A stretch of DNA of 64,000 nt from Geminicoccus harenae. Lineage in GTDB: Bacteria; Pseudomonadota; Alphaproteobacteria; Geminicoccales; Geminicoccaceae. This document shows, piece after piece, positions 35,224-45,828 of the stretch. The DNA lies in NCBI RefSeq assembly GCF_019800005.1, contig NZ_JABGCL010000006.1:62001-126000 (forward strand). Direction: 5' to 3'. Position 1 is the stretch's first letter, and every line of letters starts with the position of its first letter. The position numbers and the translations under genes are program-made. Below the pieces are notes generated by a model. That model was not told the DNA's origin. It ran no database searches and saw nothing but the letters and a program-made list of their open reading frames with translations.

Positions 35224-38200
35224 CTATTCCGCCGGCACGCCTTCCGGCCGGTGGGCCTCCAGCTGCTCCTTCTTGCCGAACAGCCTGCGCACCGCCACGA
35301 AGAACATCGGCACGAACAGGATGCCCAGGAAGGTAGCCGCGATCACGCCGCCCAGCACGCCGATGCCGATCGCGTTCTGGCCGCCCGAGCCCGCGCCGGA
35401 CGAGATCGCCAGCGGGGTGACGCCCAGGCCGAACGCCAGCGAGGTCATCAGGATCGGGCGCAGGCGCATCCGGGCCGCTTCCAGTGTCGCGTCCATCAGG
35501 CTCTTGCCGGCCTCGTTCAGGTCCTTGGCGAACTCCACGATCAGGATGGCGTTCTTCGCCGACAGCCCGATCGTGGTGAGCAGGCCCACCTGGAAGAACA
35601 CGTCGTTGGACAGCCCCATCAGCATCGCTGCCGAGAGCGCGCCCAGCACGCCCAGCGGCACCACCAGCATCACCGAGAACGGGATCGACCAGCTCTCGTA
35701 GAGGGCGGCCAGGCACAGGAAGACCACCAGGATCGAGATCGCGTAGAGCAGCGGCGCCTGCGAGCCGGCCGCGCGCTCCTGGTCGGAGATGCCGGTCCAC
35801 TCGTAGCCGAAGCCATCAGGCAGCTGCGCCATGATCTTCTCGACCTCTTCCATGGCAGCGCCCGAGCTGAAGCCCGGAGCCGGCTGGCCCAGGATCTCGA
35901 CCGAGGGCTGGCCGTTGTAGCGCTCCAGCCTGGGCGAGCCGTAGGCCCAGTAGGCGCTGGCGAACGCCGAGAACGGCACCATCTCGCCCTGGCTGTTGCG
36001 CACGTACCAGAGGTCCAGGTCCTCGGGCATCATGCGCGCCGGCGCGTCGGCCTGCACATAGACCCGCTTGATCCGGCCACGATCCAGGAAGTCGTTGACG
36101 TAGGTGCCGCCCCAGGCGGTGGTCAGCGCGTCGTTCACGTCCTCGATCGACAGGCTGAGCGCGCCCACCTTGTGGTGGTCGATCTCGATCCGGTACTCGG
36201 GCTGGTCCTCCATGCCGTTCGGCCGCACCGCGACCAGGTTCGGGTTCTGCGCCGCCAGGCCCAGGAACTGGTTGCGTGCCTCCATCAGCGCGTCGTGGCC
36301 GAGGCCGGCGCGGTCCTGGAGCTGCACGTCGAAGCCGGTGGCGTTGCCCAGTTCCAGCACGGCTGGCGGCGCGAACGCGAACACCATCGCGTCCTTGATC
36401 TGGGAGAAGGCGCCCATGGCCCGCCCCGCGATCGCCGCCACGTGCTGGGACGGATCCTCGCGCTCGCTCCAGTCCTTGAGCAGCACGAAGCCGATGCCCG
36501 CGTTCTGCCCCGAACCGGAGAAGCTGAAGCCCGCCACCGTGAAGATGGACGCGACCGAGTTGGCCTCATCCTCCAGGAAGTAGCGCTCGACCTGGTCCAG
36601 CACCTCCCAGGTGCGGTCCTGCGTGGCGCCCACCGGGAGCTGCGCCTGCACGAACATGATGCCCTGGTCCTCGTCCGGCAGGAACGCGGTGGGAAGGCGC
36701 ACGAACAGGTAGCCGACGCCGATCGCGAGGATCAGGTAGACGATCAGGAAGCGCACGGCCCGCCTGGCGATGTAGCCGACCAGGCCGACATAGCCGTTGG
36801 TGGTCTTCTCGAAGCCACGGTTGAACCAGGCGAACGGGCCGCGCTTGGGCGGATGGGACGGCTTCAGGATGGTGGCGCACAGGGCAGGTGTGAGGATCAG
36901 CGCGGTCAGCACCGAGAGCCCCATGGCCGACACGATGGTGATCGAGAACTGCCGGTAGATGACGCCGGTCGAGCCGCCGAAGAAGGCCATCGGGATGAAC
37001 ACCGCCGACAGCACCAGGCCGATGCCGATCAGGGCCCCGGTGATCTGGTCCATCGAGCGCCGCGTCGCCTCCTTGGGCGGCAGCTTCTCGTCGTGCATCA
37101 CGCGCTCGACATTCTCGACCACGACGATGGCGTCGTCGACCAGCAGGCCGATCGCCAGCACCATGGCGAACATGGTGAGCACGTTGATGGAGAAGCCCGC
37201 GGCCTGCAGGATCGCGAACGTGCCGAGCAGCACCACCGGCACCGCGATGGTCGGGATCAACGTCGCGCGGAGGTTCTGCAGGAACAGGTACATCACGAGG
37301 AAGACGAGCACGACCGCCTCGATCAGCGTGTGCACCACGCTCTCGATCGAGACCTTCACGAACGGGGTCGTGTCGTAGGGGATGATGACCTCCAGGCCGG
37401 GCGGCAGGAAGGCCTCCAGCTCGGCCACCCGGGCGCGCACCGCCTCGGCCGTCTCCAGCGCGTTGGCACCCGCGGCCAGCTGGATGGCGAGTCCGGTCGA
37501 CGGGCGGCCATTATACTTGGCCGCCGTCTCGTAGTTCTCCGCCCCGATCTCGACCCGGGCGACGTCGCCCAGCCGGATGGTCGAGCCGTCCTCCAGCGTG
37601 CGCAGGAAGATCTGCTGGAACTGCTCCGGGGTCTGGAGGAGGGACTGCGCGGTGATGGTGGCGTTGAGCTCCTGGCCCTCCGTGGCCGGCAGGCCACCCA
37701 GCTGGCCCGCGGCCACCTGGGCGTTCTGCGCGCGGATCGCCTGGATGATGTCCTGGGGGGTGAGGCCGAAATCCACCAGCTTGCGCGGATCGAGCCAGAC
37801 CCGCATCGAATACTGCGCGCCGAACAGCTGCACCTCGCCGACACCGCTGACCCGGGAGATCGGGTCCTGGATGTTGGAGGCGATGTAGTCCGCGATGTCG
37901 GTCTGGTCGTAATCGGTGCCCTCGGCCGCCACCAGGCCGACCACCATCAGGAAGCTGCTCGACGCCTTGGCCACCTGCACGCCCTGGCGCTGTACCTGCT
38001 CGGGGAGGAGCGGGGTGGCCAGCGCCAGCTTGTTCTGGACCTGGACCTGCGCGATGTCGGCATCGGTGCCCGGCTCGAAGGTCAGGGTGATCTGCACCTG
38101 CCCCGACGAGCTGCTGGTCGCCGACATGTAGCGCAGGCCGTCGATGCCTTTCATGCGCTGCTCGATCACCTGGGTGACCGAATCCTCGACCACCTTGGCC

Positions 38201-38358
38201 GAGGCTCCGGGATAGTTCGCGGTGATCGACACGGATGGCGGCGCGATCGCCGGGTACTGGGCGATCGGCAGCGTCCAGATGGCGAGCACGCCCGCCATCA
38301 TCACGACGATGGCGAGCACCCAGGCGAAGATCGGCCTGTCGATGAAATAGCGGGCCAC
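35224..38358 (-). CDS. RND efflux permease, HAE1/AcrB type (pair A)
   Basis: This 1044-residue inner-membrane proton-driven exporter should form a trimer and pump hydrophobic compounds, including drugs. It begins [20 protein letters not shown], as AcrB does. The proton relay aspartates are in [17 protein letters not shown] of helix 4, and the helix 10 lysine is in [16 protein letters not shown]. The two large periplasmic loops are complete. The adaptor gene ends seven bases before it. No TolC-type channel gene is nearby, so a channel encoded elsewhere is needed. It is probably controlled by the TetR gene divergent from the adaptor. Confidence 0.95.
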   Translation of the reverse strand: MARYFIDRPIFAWVLAIVVMMAGVLAIWTLPIAQYPAIAPPSVSITANYPGASAKVVEDSVTQVIEQRMKGIDGLRYMSATSSSSGQVQITLTFEPGTDADIAQVQVQNKLALATPLLPEQVQRQGVQVAKASSSFLMVVGLVAAEGTDYDQTDIADYIASNIQDPISRVSGVGEVQLFGAQYSMRVWLDPRKLVDFGLTPQDIIQAIRAQNAQVAAGQLGGLPATEGQELNATITAQSLLQTPEQFQQIFLRTLEDGSTIRLGDVARVEIGAENYETAAKYNGRPSTGLAIQLAAGANALETAEAVRARVAELEAFLPPGLEVIIPYDTTPFVKVSIESVVHTLIEAVVLVFLVMYLFLQNLRATLIPTIAVPVVLLGTFAILQAAGFSINVLTMFAMVLAIGLLVDDAIVVVENVERVMHDEKLPPKEATRRSMDQITGALIGIGLVLSAVFIPMAFFGGSTGVIYRQFSITIVSAMGLSVLTALILTPALCATILKPSHPPKRGPFAWFNRGFEKTTNGYVGLVGYIARRAVRFLIVYLILAIGVGYLFVRLPTAFLPDEDQGIMFVQAQLPVGATQDRTWEVLDQVERYFLEDEANSVASIFTVAGFSFSGSGQNAGIGFVLLKDWSEREDPSQHVAAIAGRAMGAFSQIKDAMVFAFAPPAVLELGNATGFDVQLQDRAGLGHDALMEARNQFLGLAAQNPNLVAVRPNGMEDQPEYRIEIDHHKVGALSLSIEDVNDALTTAWGGTYVNDFLDRGRIKRVYVQADAPARMMPEDLDLWYVRNSQGEMVPFSAFASAYWAYGSPRLERYNGQPSVEILGQPAPGFSSGAAMEEVEKIMAQLPDGFGYEWTGISDQERAAGSQAPLLYAISILVVFLCLAALYESWSIPFSVMLVVPLGVLGALSAAMLMGLSNDVFFQVGLLTTIGLSAKNAILIVEFAKDLNEAGKSLMDATLEAARMRLRPILMTSLAFGLGVTPLAISSGAGSGGQNAIGIGVLGGVIAATFLGILFVPMFFVAVRRLFGKKEQLEAHRPEGVPAE

Positions 38359-38364
38359 TCTGCC

Positions 38365-39564
38365 TTACCTCCGGATCGCCTGGTCGTCGCCGGACGCATC
38401 GGCCACCGAATTCGCCTGCTGCTCGGTCGGCGCCACCTCGGCACCCGGGCGCACCTTCTGTAAGCCCTCGACGATCACCCGCTCGCCTGCCTTCACGCCC
38501 TCGGAAACCAGCCAGCTGTCGCCGACCGAGCGGTCCACCACGATGATGCGCTGCTCGACCTTGTTGTCCGGCAGGACCACGAGCGTGGTCGCGCGCCCCT
38601 TGGGGTCGCGGGTGACCGCCCGCTGCGGTATCAGTATGCCCTCCGGGTCCACGCCGGCCTTGATCGCCGCGCGCACGAACATGCCGGGCAGGATGACGTT
38701 GTCCGGGTTGGGGAACAGGGCGCGCAGGGTCACCGCACCCGTGCTCTCGCTGACCGCCACGTCGGCGAACTCGAGCGTGCCGGGATGCGCGTAGGTCGTG
38801 CCGTCCTCCAGCGTGAGCTCGACCTCGGCCTTGCCCGGCTCGACCCGCTGGTAGCGCCCGTCCTCGACCGCGCGCCGCAGCTTCAAGAGGTCGGCGCTGG
38901 CCTGGGTCACGTCGACATAGATCGGGTCGAGCTGGTGGATGGTGGTCAGCAGCTCGGGCTGGTTGGCCGTGACCAGCGCGCCCGCGGTGAAGGCGGACCG
39001 GCCGGTCCGGCCGGCGATGGGTGCCCGGACCGTCGTGTAGTTGAGGTTGATCTCGGCAGCCGCCAGGGCCGCCCGACGCGCCTCGACCGCGGCATTGGCC
39101 TCGCCCAGCGCCGCGGTGGCGTCGTCATAGGCCGCCCGGCTGACCGCGTTGGTGCGCACCAGTTCCTCGTTGCGCCGCGCCCGGTTTTGCGCGGACACCC
39201 TGGCCGCTTCCGCCTGGGCCAGCTCCGCCTTCGCGGTCTCGTAGGCCGCCTGATAGACGGCCGGGTCGATCCGGTAGAGCGGCTCGCCCTGCTCCACGTC
39301 GGCGCCCTCGCGGAACAGCCGCTCCTGCAGGATCCCGGTGACCTGCGGGCGGACCTCGGCGATCTGGTAGGGGGAGGCACGCCCGGGCAGCACGGTGGTG
39401 ATGTCCACGGGCTGCGTCGTCAGCGTCACTACCGTCACCGGCGTGGGCGGCGGTGGCCCCGCGTCGGTTTGCGCGCCACCTGCCTCTTCCTGCTCGCAAC
39501 CGGCCAGCACCAGGACGCCGGCAAGCAAGAGGCCGGCCGGGATCCGGCCGAGAATATTCCGCAT
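38365..39564 (-). CDS. RND periplasmic adaptor lipoprotein (pair A)
   Basis: This 399-residue membrane fusion protein links the permease to an outer-membrane channel. It begins MRNILGRIPAGLLLAGVLVLAGCEQ, with a lipobox cysteine in LAGC, so the mature form should be lipid-anchored. The coiled-coil hairpin and lipoyl halves are seen in PQVTGILQERLFREGADVEQG and in NLNYTTVRAPIAGRTG. ATG 39564 is preferred for the lipoprotein signal. A perfect palindrome lies about 80 bases upstream, next to the divergent TetR gene. Confidence 0.93.
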   Translation of the reverse strand: MRNILGRIPAGLLLAGVLVLAGCEQEEAGGAQTDAGPPPPTPVTVVTLTTQPVDITTVLPGRASPYQIAEVRPQVTGILQERLFREGADVEQGEPLYRIDPAVYQAAYETAKAELAQAEAARVSAQNRARRNEELVRTNAVSRAAYDDATAALGEANAAVEARRAALAAAEINLNYTTVRAPIAGRTGRSAFTAGALVTANQPELLTTIHQLDPIYVDVTQASADLLKLRRAVEDGRYQRVEPGKAEVELTLEDGTTYAHPGTLEFADVAVSESTGAVTLRALFPNPDNVILPGMFVRAAIKAGVDPEGILIPQRAVTRDPKGRATTLVVLPDNKVEQRIIVVDRSVGDSWLVSEGVKAGERVIVEGLQKVRPGAEVAPTEQQANSVADASGDDQAIRR

Positions 39565-39644
39565 GCGCAAACTCCGACGAGATCGACCGCGCAGTCGTAC
39601 CGGAACCTCGGGGCGAGGCATCGACGGTAGGGCCATCGCTTGTC

Positions 39645-39664
39645 TAGAATGAGCGTTCATTCTA
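39645..39664. promoter_or_regulatory. Palindromic operator between RND operon and TetR gene
   Basis: TAGAATGAGCGTTCATTCTA has perfect eight-base arms around GCGT. It sits 81 bases before the adaptor start and 53 bases before the TetR start, where an autoregulating TetR/AcrR-type repressor should bind. The GAATG-N-CATTC core is common in operators of this family. Confidence 0.75.
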
Positions 39665-39716
39665 AGAATGCTGCAAAGCAGCGTCAAGTTGGTGCTAGGC
39701 TGGAGAGAAAGGGTCG

Positions 39717-40352
39717 GTGCCCCAGGTGGAACGAGATGGGATTGCCGAGCGGAGCTGCCTCGAGCGGACCCGCAACGAATCACGCCGGCAGCAGGTCCTG
39801 CAAGGGGCCACGCAGTGCTTCTGCCGCCACGGCTTCCACAACGCCAGCATGGCCGAGATCGCCAAGAGCGCCGGCATGAGCGTCGGCCACATCTATCATT
39901 ATTTCGAGAGCAAGGAAGCGATCATCATCGCGATCGTGGAAAGCCAGCAGCAGGAGGTGCTGGCATTGCTCGATCAGGTCGAGCGCAGCCCGGGCTCGCT
40001 GGCCGACGCGCTGCTGGCCGAGGCGGCGCGCGGCGTGGACGGCTGCATGGACGTGGCCAGTACCGCGCTGATGCTGGAGGTGCTGGCCGAGGCGGCGCGC
40101 AATCCCAAGGTCGCGGAGGTGGTGCAGGCCTCCGACCTGGTGCTGCGCCGGCGGATGCGCGAGGTGCTGACCAGGGCCATGGGCAGGGCCGATCCGGCCA
40201 GCGTGCCGGGCATCGAGGATCGGATCGAGAGCCTGTTCACCCTGTTCCAGGGCATCCCGGTGCGCGCGATCCGCAATCCCGAGCTGGATCGCGAGCGCAT
40301 GGTGCGCATCGTCCATGATACGATCCGCTGGATCCTGCGCGAACCGGCCTGA
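39717..40352 (+). CDS. TetR/AcrR-family transcriptional regulator
   Basis: This repressor of about 211 residues has an N-terminal helix-turn-helix (ASMAEIAKSAGMSVGHIYHYFESKEAII) and a ligand-binding helical C-terminal domain. It is divergent from the RND pair, with a palindrome in the shared promoter, so it very probably represses pump A and itself until a ligand binds. The start is a GTG at 39717 with a purine-rich stretch before it; a GTG three codons later is also possible. Its stop is followed directly by the stop of the convergent penicillin-binding protein gene. Confidence 0.9.
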   Translation: MPQVERDGIAERSCLERTRNESRRQQVLQGATQCFCRHGFHNASMAEIAKSAGMSVGHIYHYFESKEAIIIAIVESQQQEVLALLDQVERSPGSLADALLAEAARGVDGCMDVASTALMLEVLAEAARNPKVAEVVQASDLVLRRRMREVLTRAMGRADPASVPGIEDRIESLFTLFQGIPVRAIRNPELDRERMVRIVHDTIRWILREPA

Positions 40353-42194
40353 TCAGGGCGTCCCGGCCACGAACGCGCGGAAGATCCTGGCCGGCAGGCC
40401 GCCGCCGGTTTCCCCGTCGGTCGGCGTGCGGTCGTCATTGCCGACCCAGACCGCCACGATCGTGCCGTTCCCGGTGCCGCCGACGAACCAGGCGTCGCGG
40501 AAGTCGGAGCTGGTGCCGGTCTTGCCGAACCCGCCAGGCACCGCCGCCGCCTTGCCGGTGCCGTGCTGCATCGCCTGGGCCAGCAGGGCGCGCATGGTCG
40601 CCGCCGTCTGCGGCTGCAGGGCCCGCACCGGTGCCGGTGCCGCGGGCGTCTCCTGGCGGCCCGCCTCGTCGCGGATGCCGCGCAGCCAGACCGGCATGCG
40701 CAGGCGGCCGTCGCCGGTCATGGCCGCATAGGCCGCAGTGAGCTCCGGCATGCCCAGCTCGGCGCTGCCCAGGAGCAGCGAGGGCACGGCCGGCAGGTCC
40801 GAGGCAATGCCCAGCCGGCGCGCCATGGCGATCACCTCGTCCAGGCCGATCGCCATGCCGAGCCGCACCGCCGCGGTGTTCACCGACAGGGCCAGCGCTT
40901 CGGCGAGCGTCACTTCCGGACCCGGCGGGCTCACGATGTTGCGCGGCCGCCAGCCATCGATCACCGGCGCCTCGGTCGGGATCGGCTGGTCCGGCCGGTA
41001 GCCGGCTTCCAGTGCCGTGGCGAACAGGATCGGCTTGAACGCCGAGCCCGGCTGGCGACGGATCTGGCCCGCCCGGTCCAGCCCGCCCACCGATCCTGGC
41101 ACCGAGGCCGCGGCCAGCACCTCGCCCTGCGCCGAGAGCACCAGCATCGCCCCGGCCGTAGCACCCCGCCGCCCCTCGGCCAGCCCGGCCAGGAGTGCCT
41201 GCCTGGCCCGCTGGCTGAGGCCGGCATCCAGCGTCGTGGTGGCGACCAGCGCTCCCGCCATCTGCCGCCGGGCGCGCTCGGCCAGCGTGCGCAGGGTCGG
41301 GTCGGCATAGCCAAAGGGGAGGATTCGCGCCGGCCGGGTGCGCGCGGCATCCGCCTCGTGCTGGCTGATGGCGCCGGTGGCGGCCATGGCCTGGAGCACC
41401 ACCCCGGCGCGCGCCTGCGCGGCATCGGGATTGCGGCCGGGGTCCAGCCGCGAGGGCGCCTTGACCAGGCCCGCCAGCAGCGCTGCCTGGGGCAGGTCGA
41501 GCGCTGCGGCCTCCACCCCGAAATAGCGCCGCGCGGCCGCCCGGATGCCGGTCACGCCGGATCCCAGGTAGATCCGGTCCAGATAGGCCGCCAGGATCTC
41601 CGGCTTGCTCAGCGTCGCGTCCAGCCACAGCGCCAGCGTCGCCTCGCGCAGCTTGCGCACAAAGCTGCGCTCCGGCGTGAGGAAGGCCAGCTTGGCGAGC
41701 TGCTGGGTGATCGTGCTGCCGCCCTCGCTGATCCGCCCGGCGGCGAGGTTGCGCAAGGCGGCCCGCAGCACGCCGGCCGGGTCGATGCCGTCATGTGCGA
41801 AGAAGCGCCGGTCCTCGATCGCGACGATCGCGTCGATCATGGGCTTCGCCACCTGGTCCAGCACCAGCGGCCGGGCGAACCCGTCGCCGAGCGTGGTCAG
41901 CGGCACGCTCCGCCGGTCCAGGAGGGTCACCGCCGCCGTCCGTGCCGGCCGGGTGACCCCTGAAGCGAGCAGGGCCGCATCCGCCGCCAGCAGCGCTGCG
42001 GCCAGCAGCGGCAGGAGCAGCAGGAACAGGACCAGGCGGCGGCGCCAACCTGGACGAGGCGGGGCCGCGCGCTCCGGGCTGCCCGGCCGGCGGCGGACCG
42101 GCATGGGCGGCGGTGGCGTGGGCGGCCGCACCACCCGGCGGCTGCGGGTGGTCCGGGCGGCCGGGGCGGGCCCGGCCGGCGCGCGTCGGCTCAT
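40353..42194 (-). CDS. Bifunctional penicillin-binding protein (transglycosylase/transpeptidase)
   Basis: This 613-residue class A penicillin-binding protein polymerises and cross-links peptidoglycan. A basic proline-rich cytoplasmic tail precedes one transmembrane helix (LVLFLLLLPLLAAALLAADA). The GT51 glycosyltransferase has catalytic E127 in AIEDRRFFAHDGID and then GGSTITQQLAK. The transpeptidase has S384-A-F-K387, S437-V-N439 and K558-T-G-T. It is shorter than E. coli PBP1a. Its start overlaps the DUF3553 gene by four bases. Confidence 0.93.
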   Translation of the reverse strand: MSRRAPAGPAPAARTTRSRRVVRPPTPPPPMPVRRRPGSPERAAPPRPGWRRRLVLFLLLLPLLAAALLAADAALLASGVTRPARTAAVTLLDRRSVPLTTLGDGFARPLVLDQVAKPMIDAIVAIEDRRFFAHDGIDPAGVLRAALRNLAAGRISEGGSTITQQLAKLAFLTPERSFVRKLREATLALWLDATLSKPEILAAYLDRIYLGSGVTGIRAAARRYFGVEAAALDLPQAALLAGLVKAPSRLDPGRNPDAAQARAGVVLQAMAATGAISQHEADAARTRPARILPFGYADPTLRTLAERARRQMAGALVATTTLDAGLSQRARQALLAGLAEGRRGATAGAMLVLSAQGEVLAAASVPGSVGGLDRAGQIRRQPGSAFKPILFATALEAGYRPDQPIPTEAPVIDGWRPRNIVSPPGPEVTLAEALALSVNTAAVRLGMAIGLDEVIAMARRLGIASDLPAVPSLLLGSAELGMPELTAAYAAMTGDGRLRMPVWLRGIRDEAGRQETPAAPAPVRALQPQTAATMRALLAQAMQHGTGKAAAVPGGFGKTGTSSDFRDAWFVGGTGNGTIVAVWVGNDDRTPTDGETGGGLPARIFRAFVAGTP

Positions 42195-42412
42195 CGGCCG
42201 GGGGGATCCGGACGGACCGGCTCGAGCGTCACATGGCGCAGGTCGATCGTGACCTTGCCGCGATGCTCGAAGTTCACCGTCACCCGGTGACCGATCACGC
42301 TCTGGACCATGCCCAGGCCCCAGTCGGGCTCACGAGGATGCCGCACCAGCGCACCGGGCACGATCGACAGGTCCATGCGTCCGTTCTTCCAGCCAAGGCG
42401 GTCGGTCTTCAT
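42191..42412 (-). CDS. DUF3553 small protein
   Basis: This 73-residue protein matches DUF3553, a small beta-barrel domain with PGALVRHPREPDWGLGMVQSV and VNFEHRGKVTID. Similar domains are found on UvrD-type helicases and as free alphaproteobacterial proteins, where they may bind nucleic acid or proteins. The ATG at 42412 or one at 42376 could be used. Its stop overlaps the penicillin-binding protein start. Confidence 0.8.
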   Translation of the reverse strand: MKTDRLGWKNGRMDLSIVPGALVRHPREPDWGLGMVQSVIGHRVTVNFEHRGKVTIDLRHVTLEPVRPDPPGR

Positions 42413-42473
42413 CGAACATTAACCAGCCGGCCTCATGCTGTGCGTCAGACGGACAGGTTGGTCGAGGAATGGA

Positions 42474-42719
42474 ATGCTGGATGTCCTGAAGCCCCGCTGG
42501 TGGCGATCCTATCAAGGGAACGGACGCCTTGCCGTGGCCCCGCCGACACATGGCGTGGATTTGCCGGCGGCGGCACTGCTGGCCCCGGCCGCGGCGTCGC
42601 CCCTGCCCGACATATTGGGGGATTTCCTCGGTGCCGAGGGTGCCGAGGTCATCGACCTGGTGGCGTTCCGCCACGCGCGGATCACAGCCGGCCACGCCGC
42701 GCCGCCGCTGCGTGGCTGA
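42474..42719 (+). CDS. Small hypothetical protein
   Basis: I do not recognise this 81-residue frame. An ATG at 42474 has GAGGAA a few bases upstream. It begins MLDVLKPRWWRSYQGNGR, has a neutral alanine/proline-rich middle and ends with EVIDLVAFRHARITAGHAA. It has no signal or membrane segment. Expression is uncertain; it is placed between two leftward genes. Confidence 0.4.
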   Translation: MLDVLKPRWWRSYQGNGRLAVAPPTHGVDLPAAALLAPAAASPLPDILGDFLGAEGAEVIDLVAFRHARITAGHAAPPLRG

Positions 42720-42738
42720 GGCCGGACCTGCCGGCGGT

Positions 42739-45700
42739 TCAGGCGGGTGCCGCCAGGGACTCCCGCCTCCGGCCGCGGCGCGTGGCCAGCCGCTCCAGAC
42801 AGAGCCAGACCACCGGCGTGATGTAGAGGGTGACCAATTGCGAGACGGCGAGGCCGCCCACCACTGCGACGCCCAGCGGCTGGCGCAGCTCGGCACCCGC
42901 ACCCAGGCCCAGCGCGATCGGCAGGGCGCCGAAGATCGCGGCGAACGTGGTCATCATGATCGGGCGGAAGCGCCGCAGGCAGGCGGTGCGCACCGCGATG
43001 ACCGGCTCCGCACCGGCACGCCTCTCGTCCAGCGCCACGTCGACGATCATGATCGCGTTCTTCTTCACGATGCCGATCAGCATCACGATGCCGATCACCG
43101 CGATCACCGAGAGGTCCATGTCCAGCCAGGTCAGCGCCCAGATGGCGCCGATCCCCGCGGACGGCAGGCCGGCCAGGATGGTGATCGGGTGGACGAAGCT
43201 CTCATAAAGGATGCCCAGCACGATATAGATCGTGAGGATCGCCGCCAGCAGCAGGATCGGCTGGTTGGCGAGCCCGTCCTGGAAGGCCTGGGCGGTGCCG
43301 GAGAAGCCGCCGACCACCTGCGGGGCGATCTCGCCCTCGGCGCGCGCCCGTTCGATGGCGCTCACCGCGTCGCTCAGCGCATAGCCGGGCGCCAGGTTGA
43401 AGGAGATCGTGGCGGCGGGCTGCTGCGACTGGCGATTGACCGCGAGCGGCCCCGCCTCCCGCGCGGTCCTGGTCACCGCCGAGAGCGGGACGCTGTCGCC
43501 GTCGGTGGACTTCACGAACACCCGGCCCAGGATGGACGGGTCGTCCTGCTGTTCCCGGCCGGATTCCAGGATGATCGGATAGCTGTCGGTGCTGGTGTAG
43601 ATCGTGCCGATCTCGCGCGTGCCGAACGCGTCGTAGAGGGCCGAGCGGATCTGGTCGGAGCGCACCCCGATGGCGGCCGCCCGGTCCTCGTCGACCTCGA
43701 TCCGCAGTTGCGGGTTGGTCACCTCGAGGTCGCTCGACACGTCCTGGATCTCGGGCAGCCCGGACATCATCTCGACCAGTTGCGGCACCGTCTCGATCAG
43801 CGTCGAGAGCTCGGCGGCCTGGAGCGTGTACTGATACTGGCTGTTGGACGAGCGCCCGCCGATATTGATGTTCTGGACCGGGTTGAAGAAGGTCTTCATC
43901 CCGGGCACCGTGCTGGTCGCCTGCCGCAGCCTGGCCGCGACGTCCTGGATCGACTCGGTGCGCCCCTCGTCGCGGCTCTTCAGGGCGAGGAACATGCGGC
44001 CGGAATTGAGCTGGTCGCCGCCCACCCGCGAATTGAAGTAGGCGACTGCCGGATCGGCAGCCACGATCTCGGCGACCCGGCGCTGCTGCTCGACCATCGC
44101 GTCGAAGCCGATGCCGGGCCGGGCCTCGGTCACCACCGACAGAAAGCCGGTGTCCTCGGTCGGGAAGAAGCCCTTGGGCACTGCGACATAGAGATGGATG
44201 GCATAGGCCAGCGTGCCGAAGGTCGCCAGGAGGGTGAGGAACTGGTGGCGCAGCACCACGTCCAGGGTCCGCCGGTAGATGTCGGTCATGCCGTCGACCA
44301 GCCAGTCGGCCGCCCGGGCGAACAGGTTGCCCCGCCCGGCACCCGGGTCGTGCGGCTTGAGGAAGCGCGAGCAGAGCATCGGGATCAGGGTGAGCGAGAC
44401 GAAGCCCGAGATCAGGATCGCCACCGAGATGGTCACCGCGAACTCGCGGAACACGCGCCCGACCACGCCGCCCATGAACAGCACCGGGATGAACACGGCG
44501 ACCAGGGAGACGGTCATCGAGACGATGGTGAAGCCGATCTCGGCCGAGCCCTTCAGCGCCGCCTGGAAGACTCCCATGCCTTCCTCGACGTGGCGGACGA
44601 TGTTCTCCAGCACCACGATCGCGTCGTCGACCACGAAGCCCACGCACAAGGTGAGGGCCAGCAGGGTCATGTTGTTGATCGAGTAGCCGAGCAGCGCCAT
44701 CACGCCGAACGTGCCGATCACCGAGACCGGCAGGCTGAGCGCCGGGATGATCGTGGCGCGCGGGTCCTTCAGGAACACGAAGATCACCCCCACCACCAGG
44801 GCGGCCGCGATCATCAGGTGGCTGGTGACGTCGTCGATCGCGTCCCGGATCGAGACCGAGCGGTCGTTGGTGACCTGGATCGAGACGGAGGGAGGGATCT
44901 GCGCCTGGAGGACCGGGATCACCTCGCGGATCCGGTCGACGACCGCCACGGTGTTGGCGTCCGGCTGGCGCTGGATCGCCAGCACGATCGAGCGCTCGCC
45001 GTTGAACCAGCCGGCACCCCGCTCGTTCTCCACCCCGTCGCGCAGGTTGGCGATCTGGCCCAGCCGCACCGGCTGGCCATTGCGCCAGGCGACCACCAGC
45101 GGCCGGTACTCGTCGGCGTTGGATGGCGGGTCCTGCGGGTCGATGGTCAGGGTGCGCGCGGATCCGGCGAGCGTGCCGACCGGCGTGGTCGATGCGGCCG
45201 ATGCGATGGCGTTGCGCACGTCCGAGGTGGTGAGGCCGCGGGCTGCCGCCTGGACCGGGTCGACCTCGACCCGCACCGCATATTTCTGCCCGCCCCAGAC
45301 CAGCACCTGGGCTACGCCCTCGATCTGCGAGATCTGGTTGGCGAGCAGGCTCTCGGCATAGTCGTTGACCCTGGAAAGCGGCAGGGTCGCCGAGGACAGG
45401 CTCAGGAACAGGATCGGCTGGTCGGCCGGGTTGACCTTGCGGAACGAGGGCGGGGTGGTCATCTCCGGCGGCAGCCGCCGCTGGGCGGTGGACAATGCCG
45501 ACTGCACGTCGAGCGCTGCCCCGTCGATGTCGCGATCCAGCTCGAACTGGATGGTGATGTCGGTGTTCCCCTGCGTCGATTCCGAGGTCATCGTGTCGAT
45601 GCCGGCGATCGTCGCGAACTGCCGCTCCAGCGGTGCCGCCACCGAGGAGGCCATGGTCTCCGGGCTTGCGCCGGGCAGGTTGGCGCTGACCTGGATGGTC

Positions 45701-45828
45701 GGGAAGTCGACCCGCGGCAGGGCCGCGGAGGGCAGGGTGCGCCAGCCGGCGATGCCGCCCAGCAGGATCGCCACCGTGACGAGCGTGGCCATGACCGGGC
45801 GGCGGATGCACAGTTCCGCCAGCTTCAC
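42739..45828 (-). CDS. RND efflux permease, MdtC/MuxC-like (pair B)
   Basis: This 1029-residue inner-membrane RND exporter begins MKLAELCIRRPVMATLVTVA, as MdtB/MdtC do. Helix 4 has GFVVDDAIVVLENIVRH and helix 10 has GIVKKNAIMIVDVALDE. In E. coli the related MdtB and MdtC work as a heteromer, but only one permease is present here, so this one probably forms homotrimers or pairs with a product from elsewhere. Its start overlaps the adaptor stop by four bases. Confidence 0.94.
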   Translation of the reverse strand: MKLAELCIRRPVMATLVTVAILLGGIAGWRTLPSAALPRVDFPTIQVSANLPGASPETMASSVAAPLERQFATIAGIDTMTSESTQGNTDITIQFELDRDIDGAALDVQSALSTAQRRLPPEMTTPPSFRKVNPADQPILFLSLSSATLPLSRVNDYAESLLANQISQIEGVAQVLVWGGQKYAVRVEVDPVQAAARGLTTSDVRNAIASAASTTPVGTLAGSARTLTIDPQDPPSNADEYRPLVVAWRNGQPVRLGQIANLRDGVENERGAGWFNGERSIVLAIQRQPDANTVAVVDRIREVIPVLQAQIPPSVSIQVTNDRSVSIRDAIDDVTSHLMIAAALVVGVIFVFLKDPRATIIPALSLPVSVIGTFGVMALLGYSINNMTLLALTLCVGFVVDDAIVVLENIVRHVEEGMGVFQAALKGSAEIGFTIVSMTVSLVAVFIPVLFMGGVVGRVFREFAVTISVAILISGFVSLTLIPMLCSRFLKPHDPGAGRGNLFARAADWLVDGMTDIYRRTLDVVLRHQFLTLLATFGTLAYAIHLYVAVPKGFFPTEDTGFLSVVTEARPGIGFDAMVEQQRRVAEIVAADPAVAYFNSRVGGDQLNSGRMFLALKSRDEGRTESIQDVAARLRQATSTVPGMKTFFNPVQNINIGGRSSNSQYQYTLQAAELSTLIETVPQLVEMMSGLPEIQDVSSDLEVTNPQLRIEVDEDRAAAIGVRSDQIRSALYDAFGTREIGTIYTSTDSYPIILESGREQQDDPSILGRVFVKSTDGDSVPLSAVTRTAREAGPLAVNRQSQQPAATISFNLAPGYALSDAVSAIERARAEGEIAPQVVGGFSGTAQAFQDGLANQPILLLAAILTIYIVLGILYESFVHPITILAGLPSAGIGAIWALTWLDMDLSVIAVIGIVMLIGIVKKNAIMIVDVALDERRAGAEPVIAVRTACLRRFRPIMMTTFAAIFGALPIALGLGAGAELRQPLGVAVVGGLAVSQLVTLYITPVVWLCLERLATRRGRRRESLAAPA

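Noticed and set aside
35251..38463. Very long open frame of over 1000 codons on the plus strand across the pair A permease
   Set aside because: It is antisense to a clear RND gene; the product is rich in arginine, histidine, glutamine and aspartate without any family motif, as expected for a mirrored frame in very GC-rich DNA.
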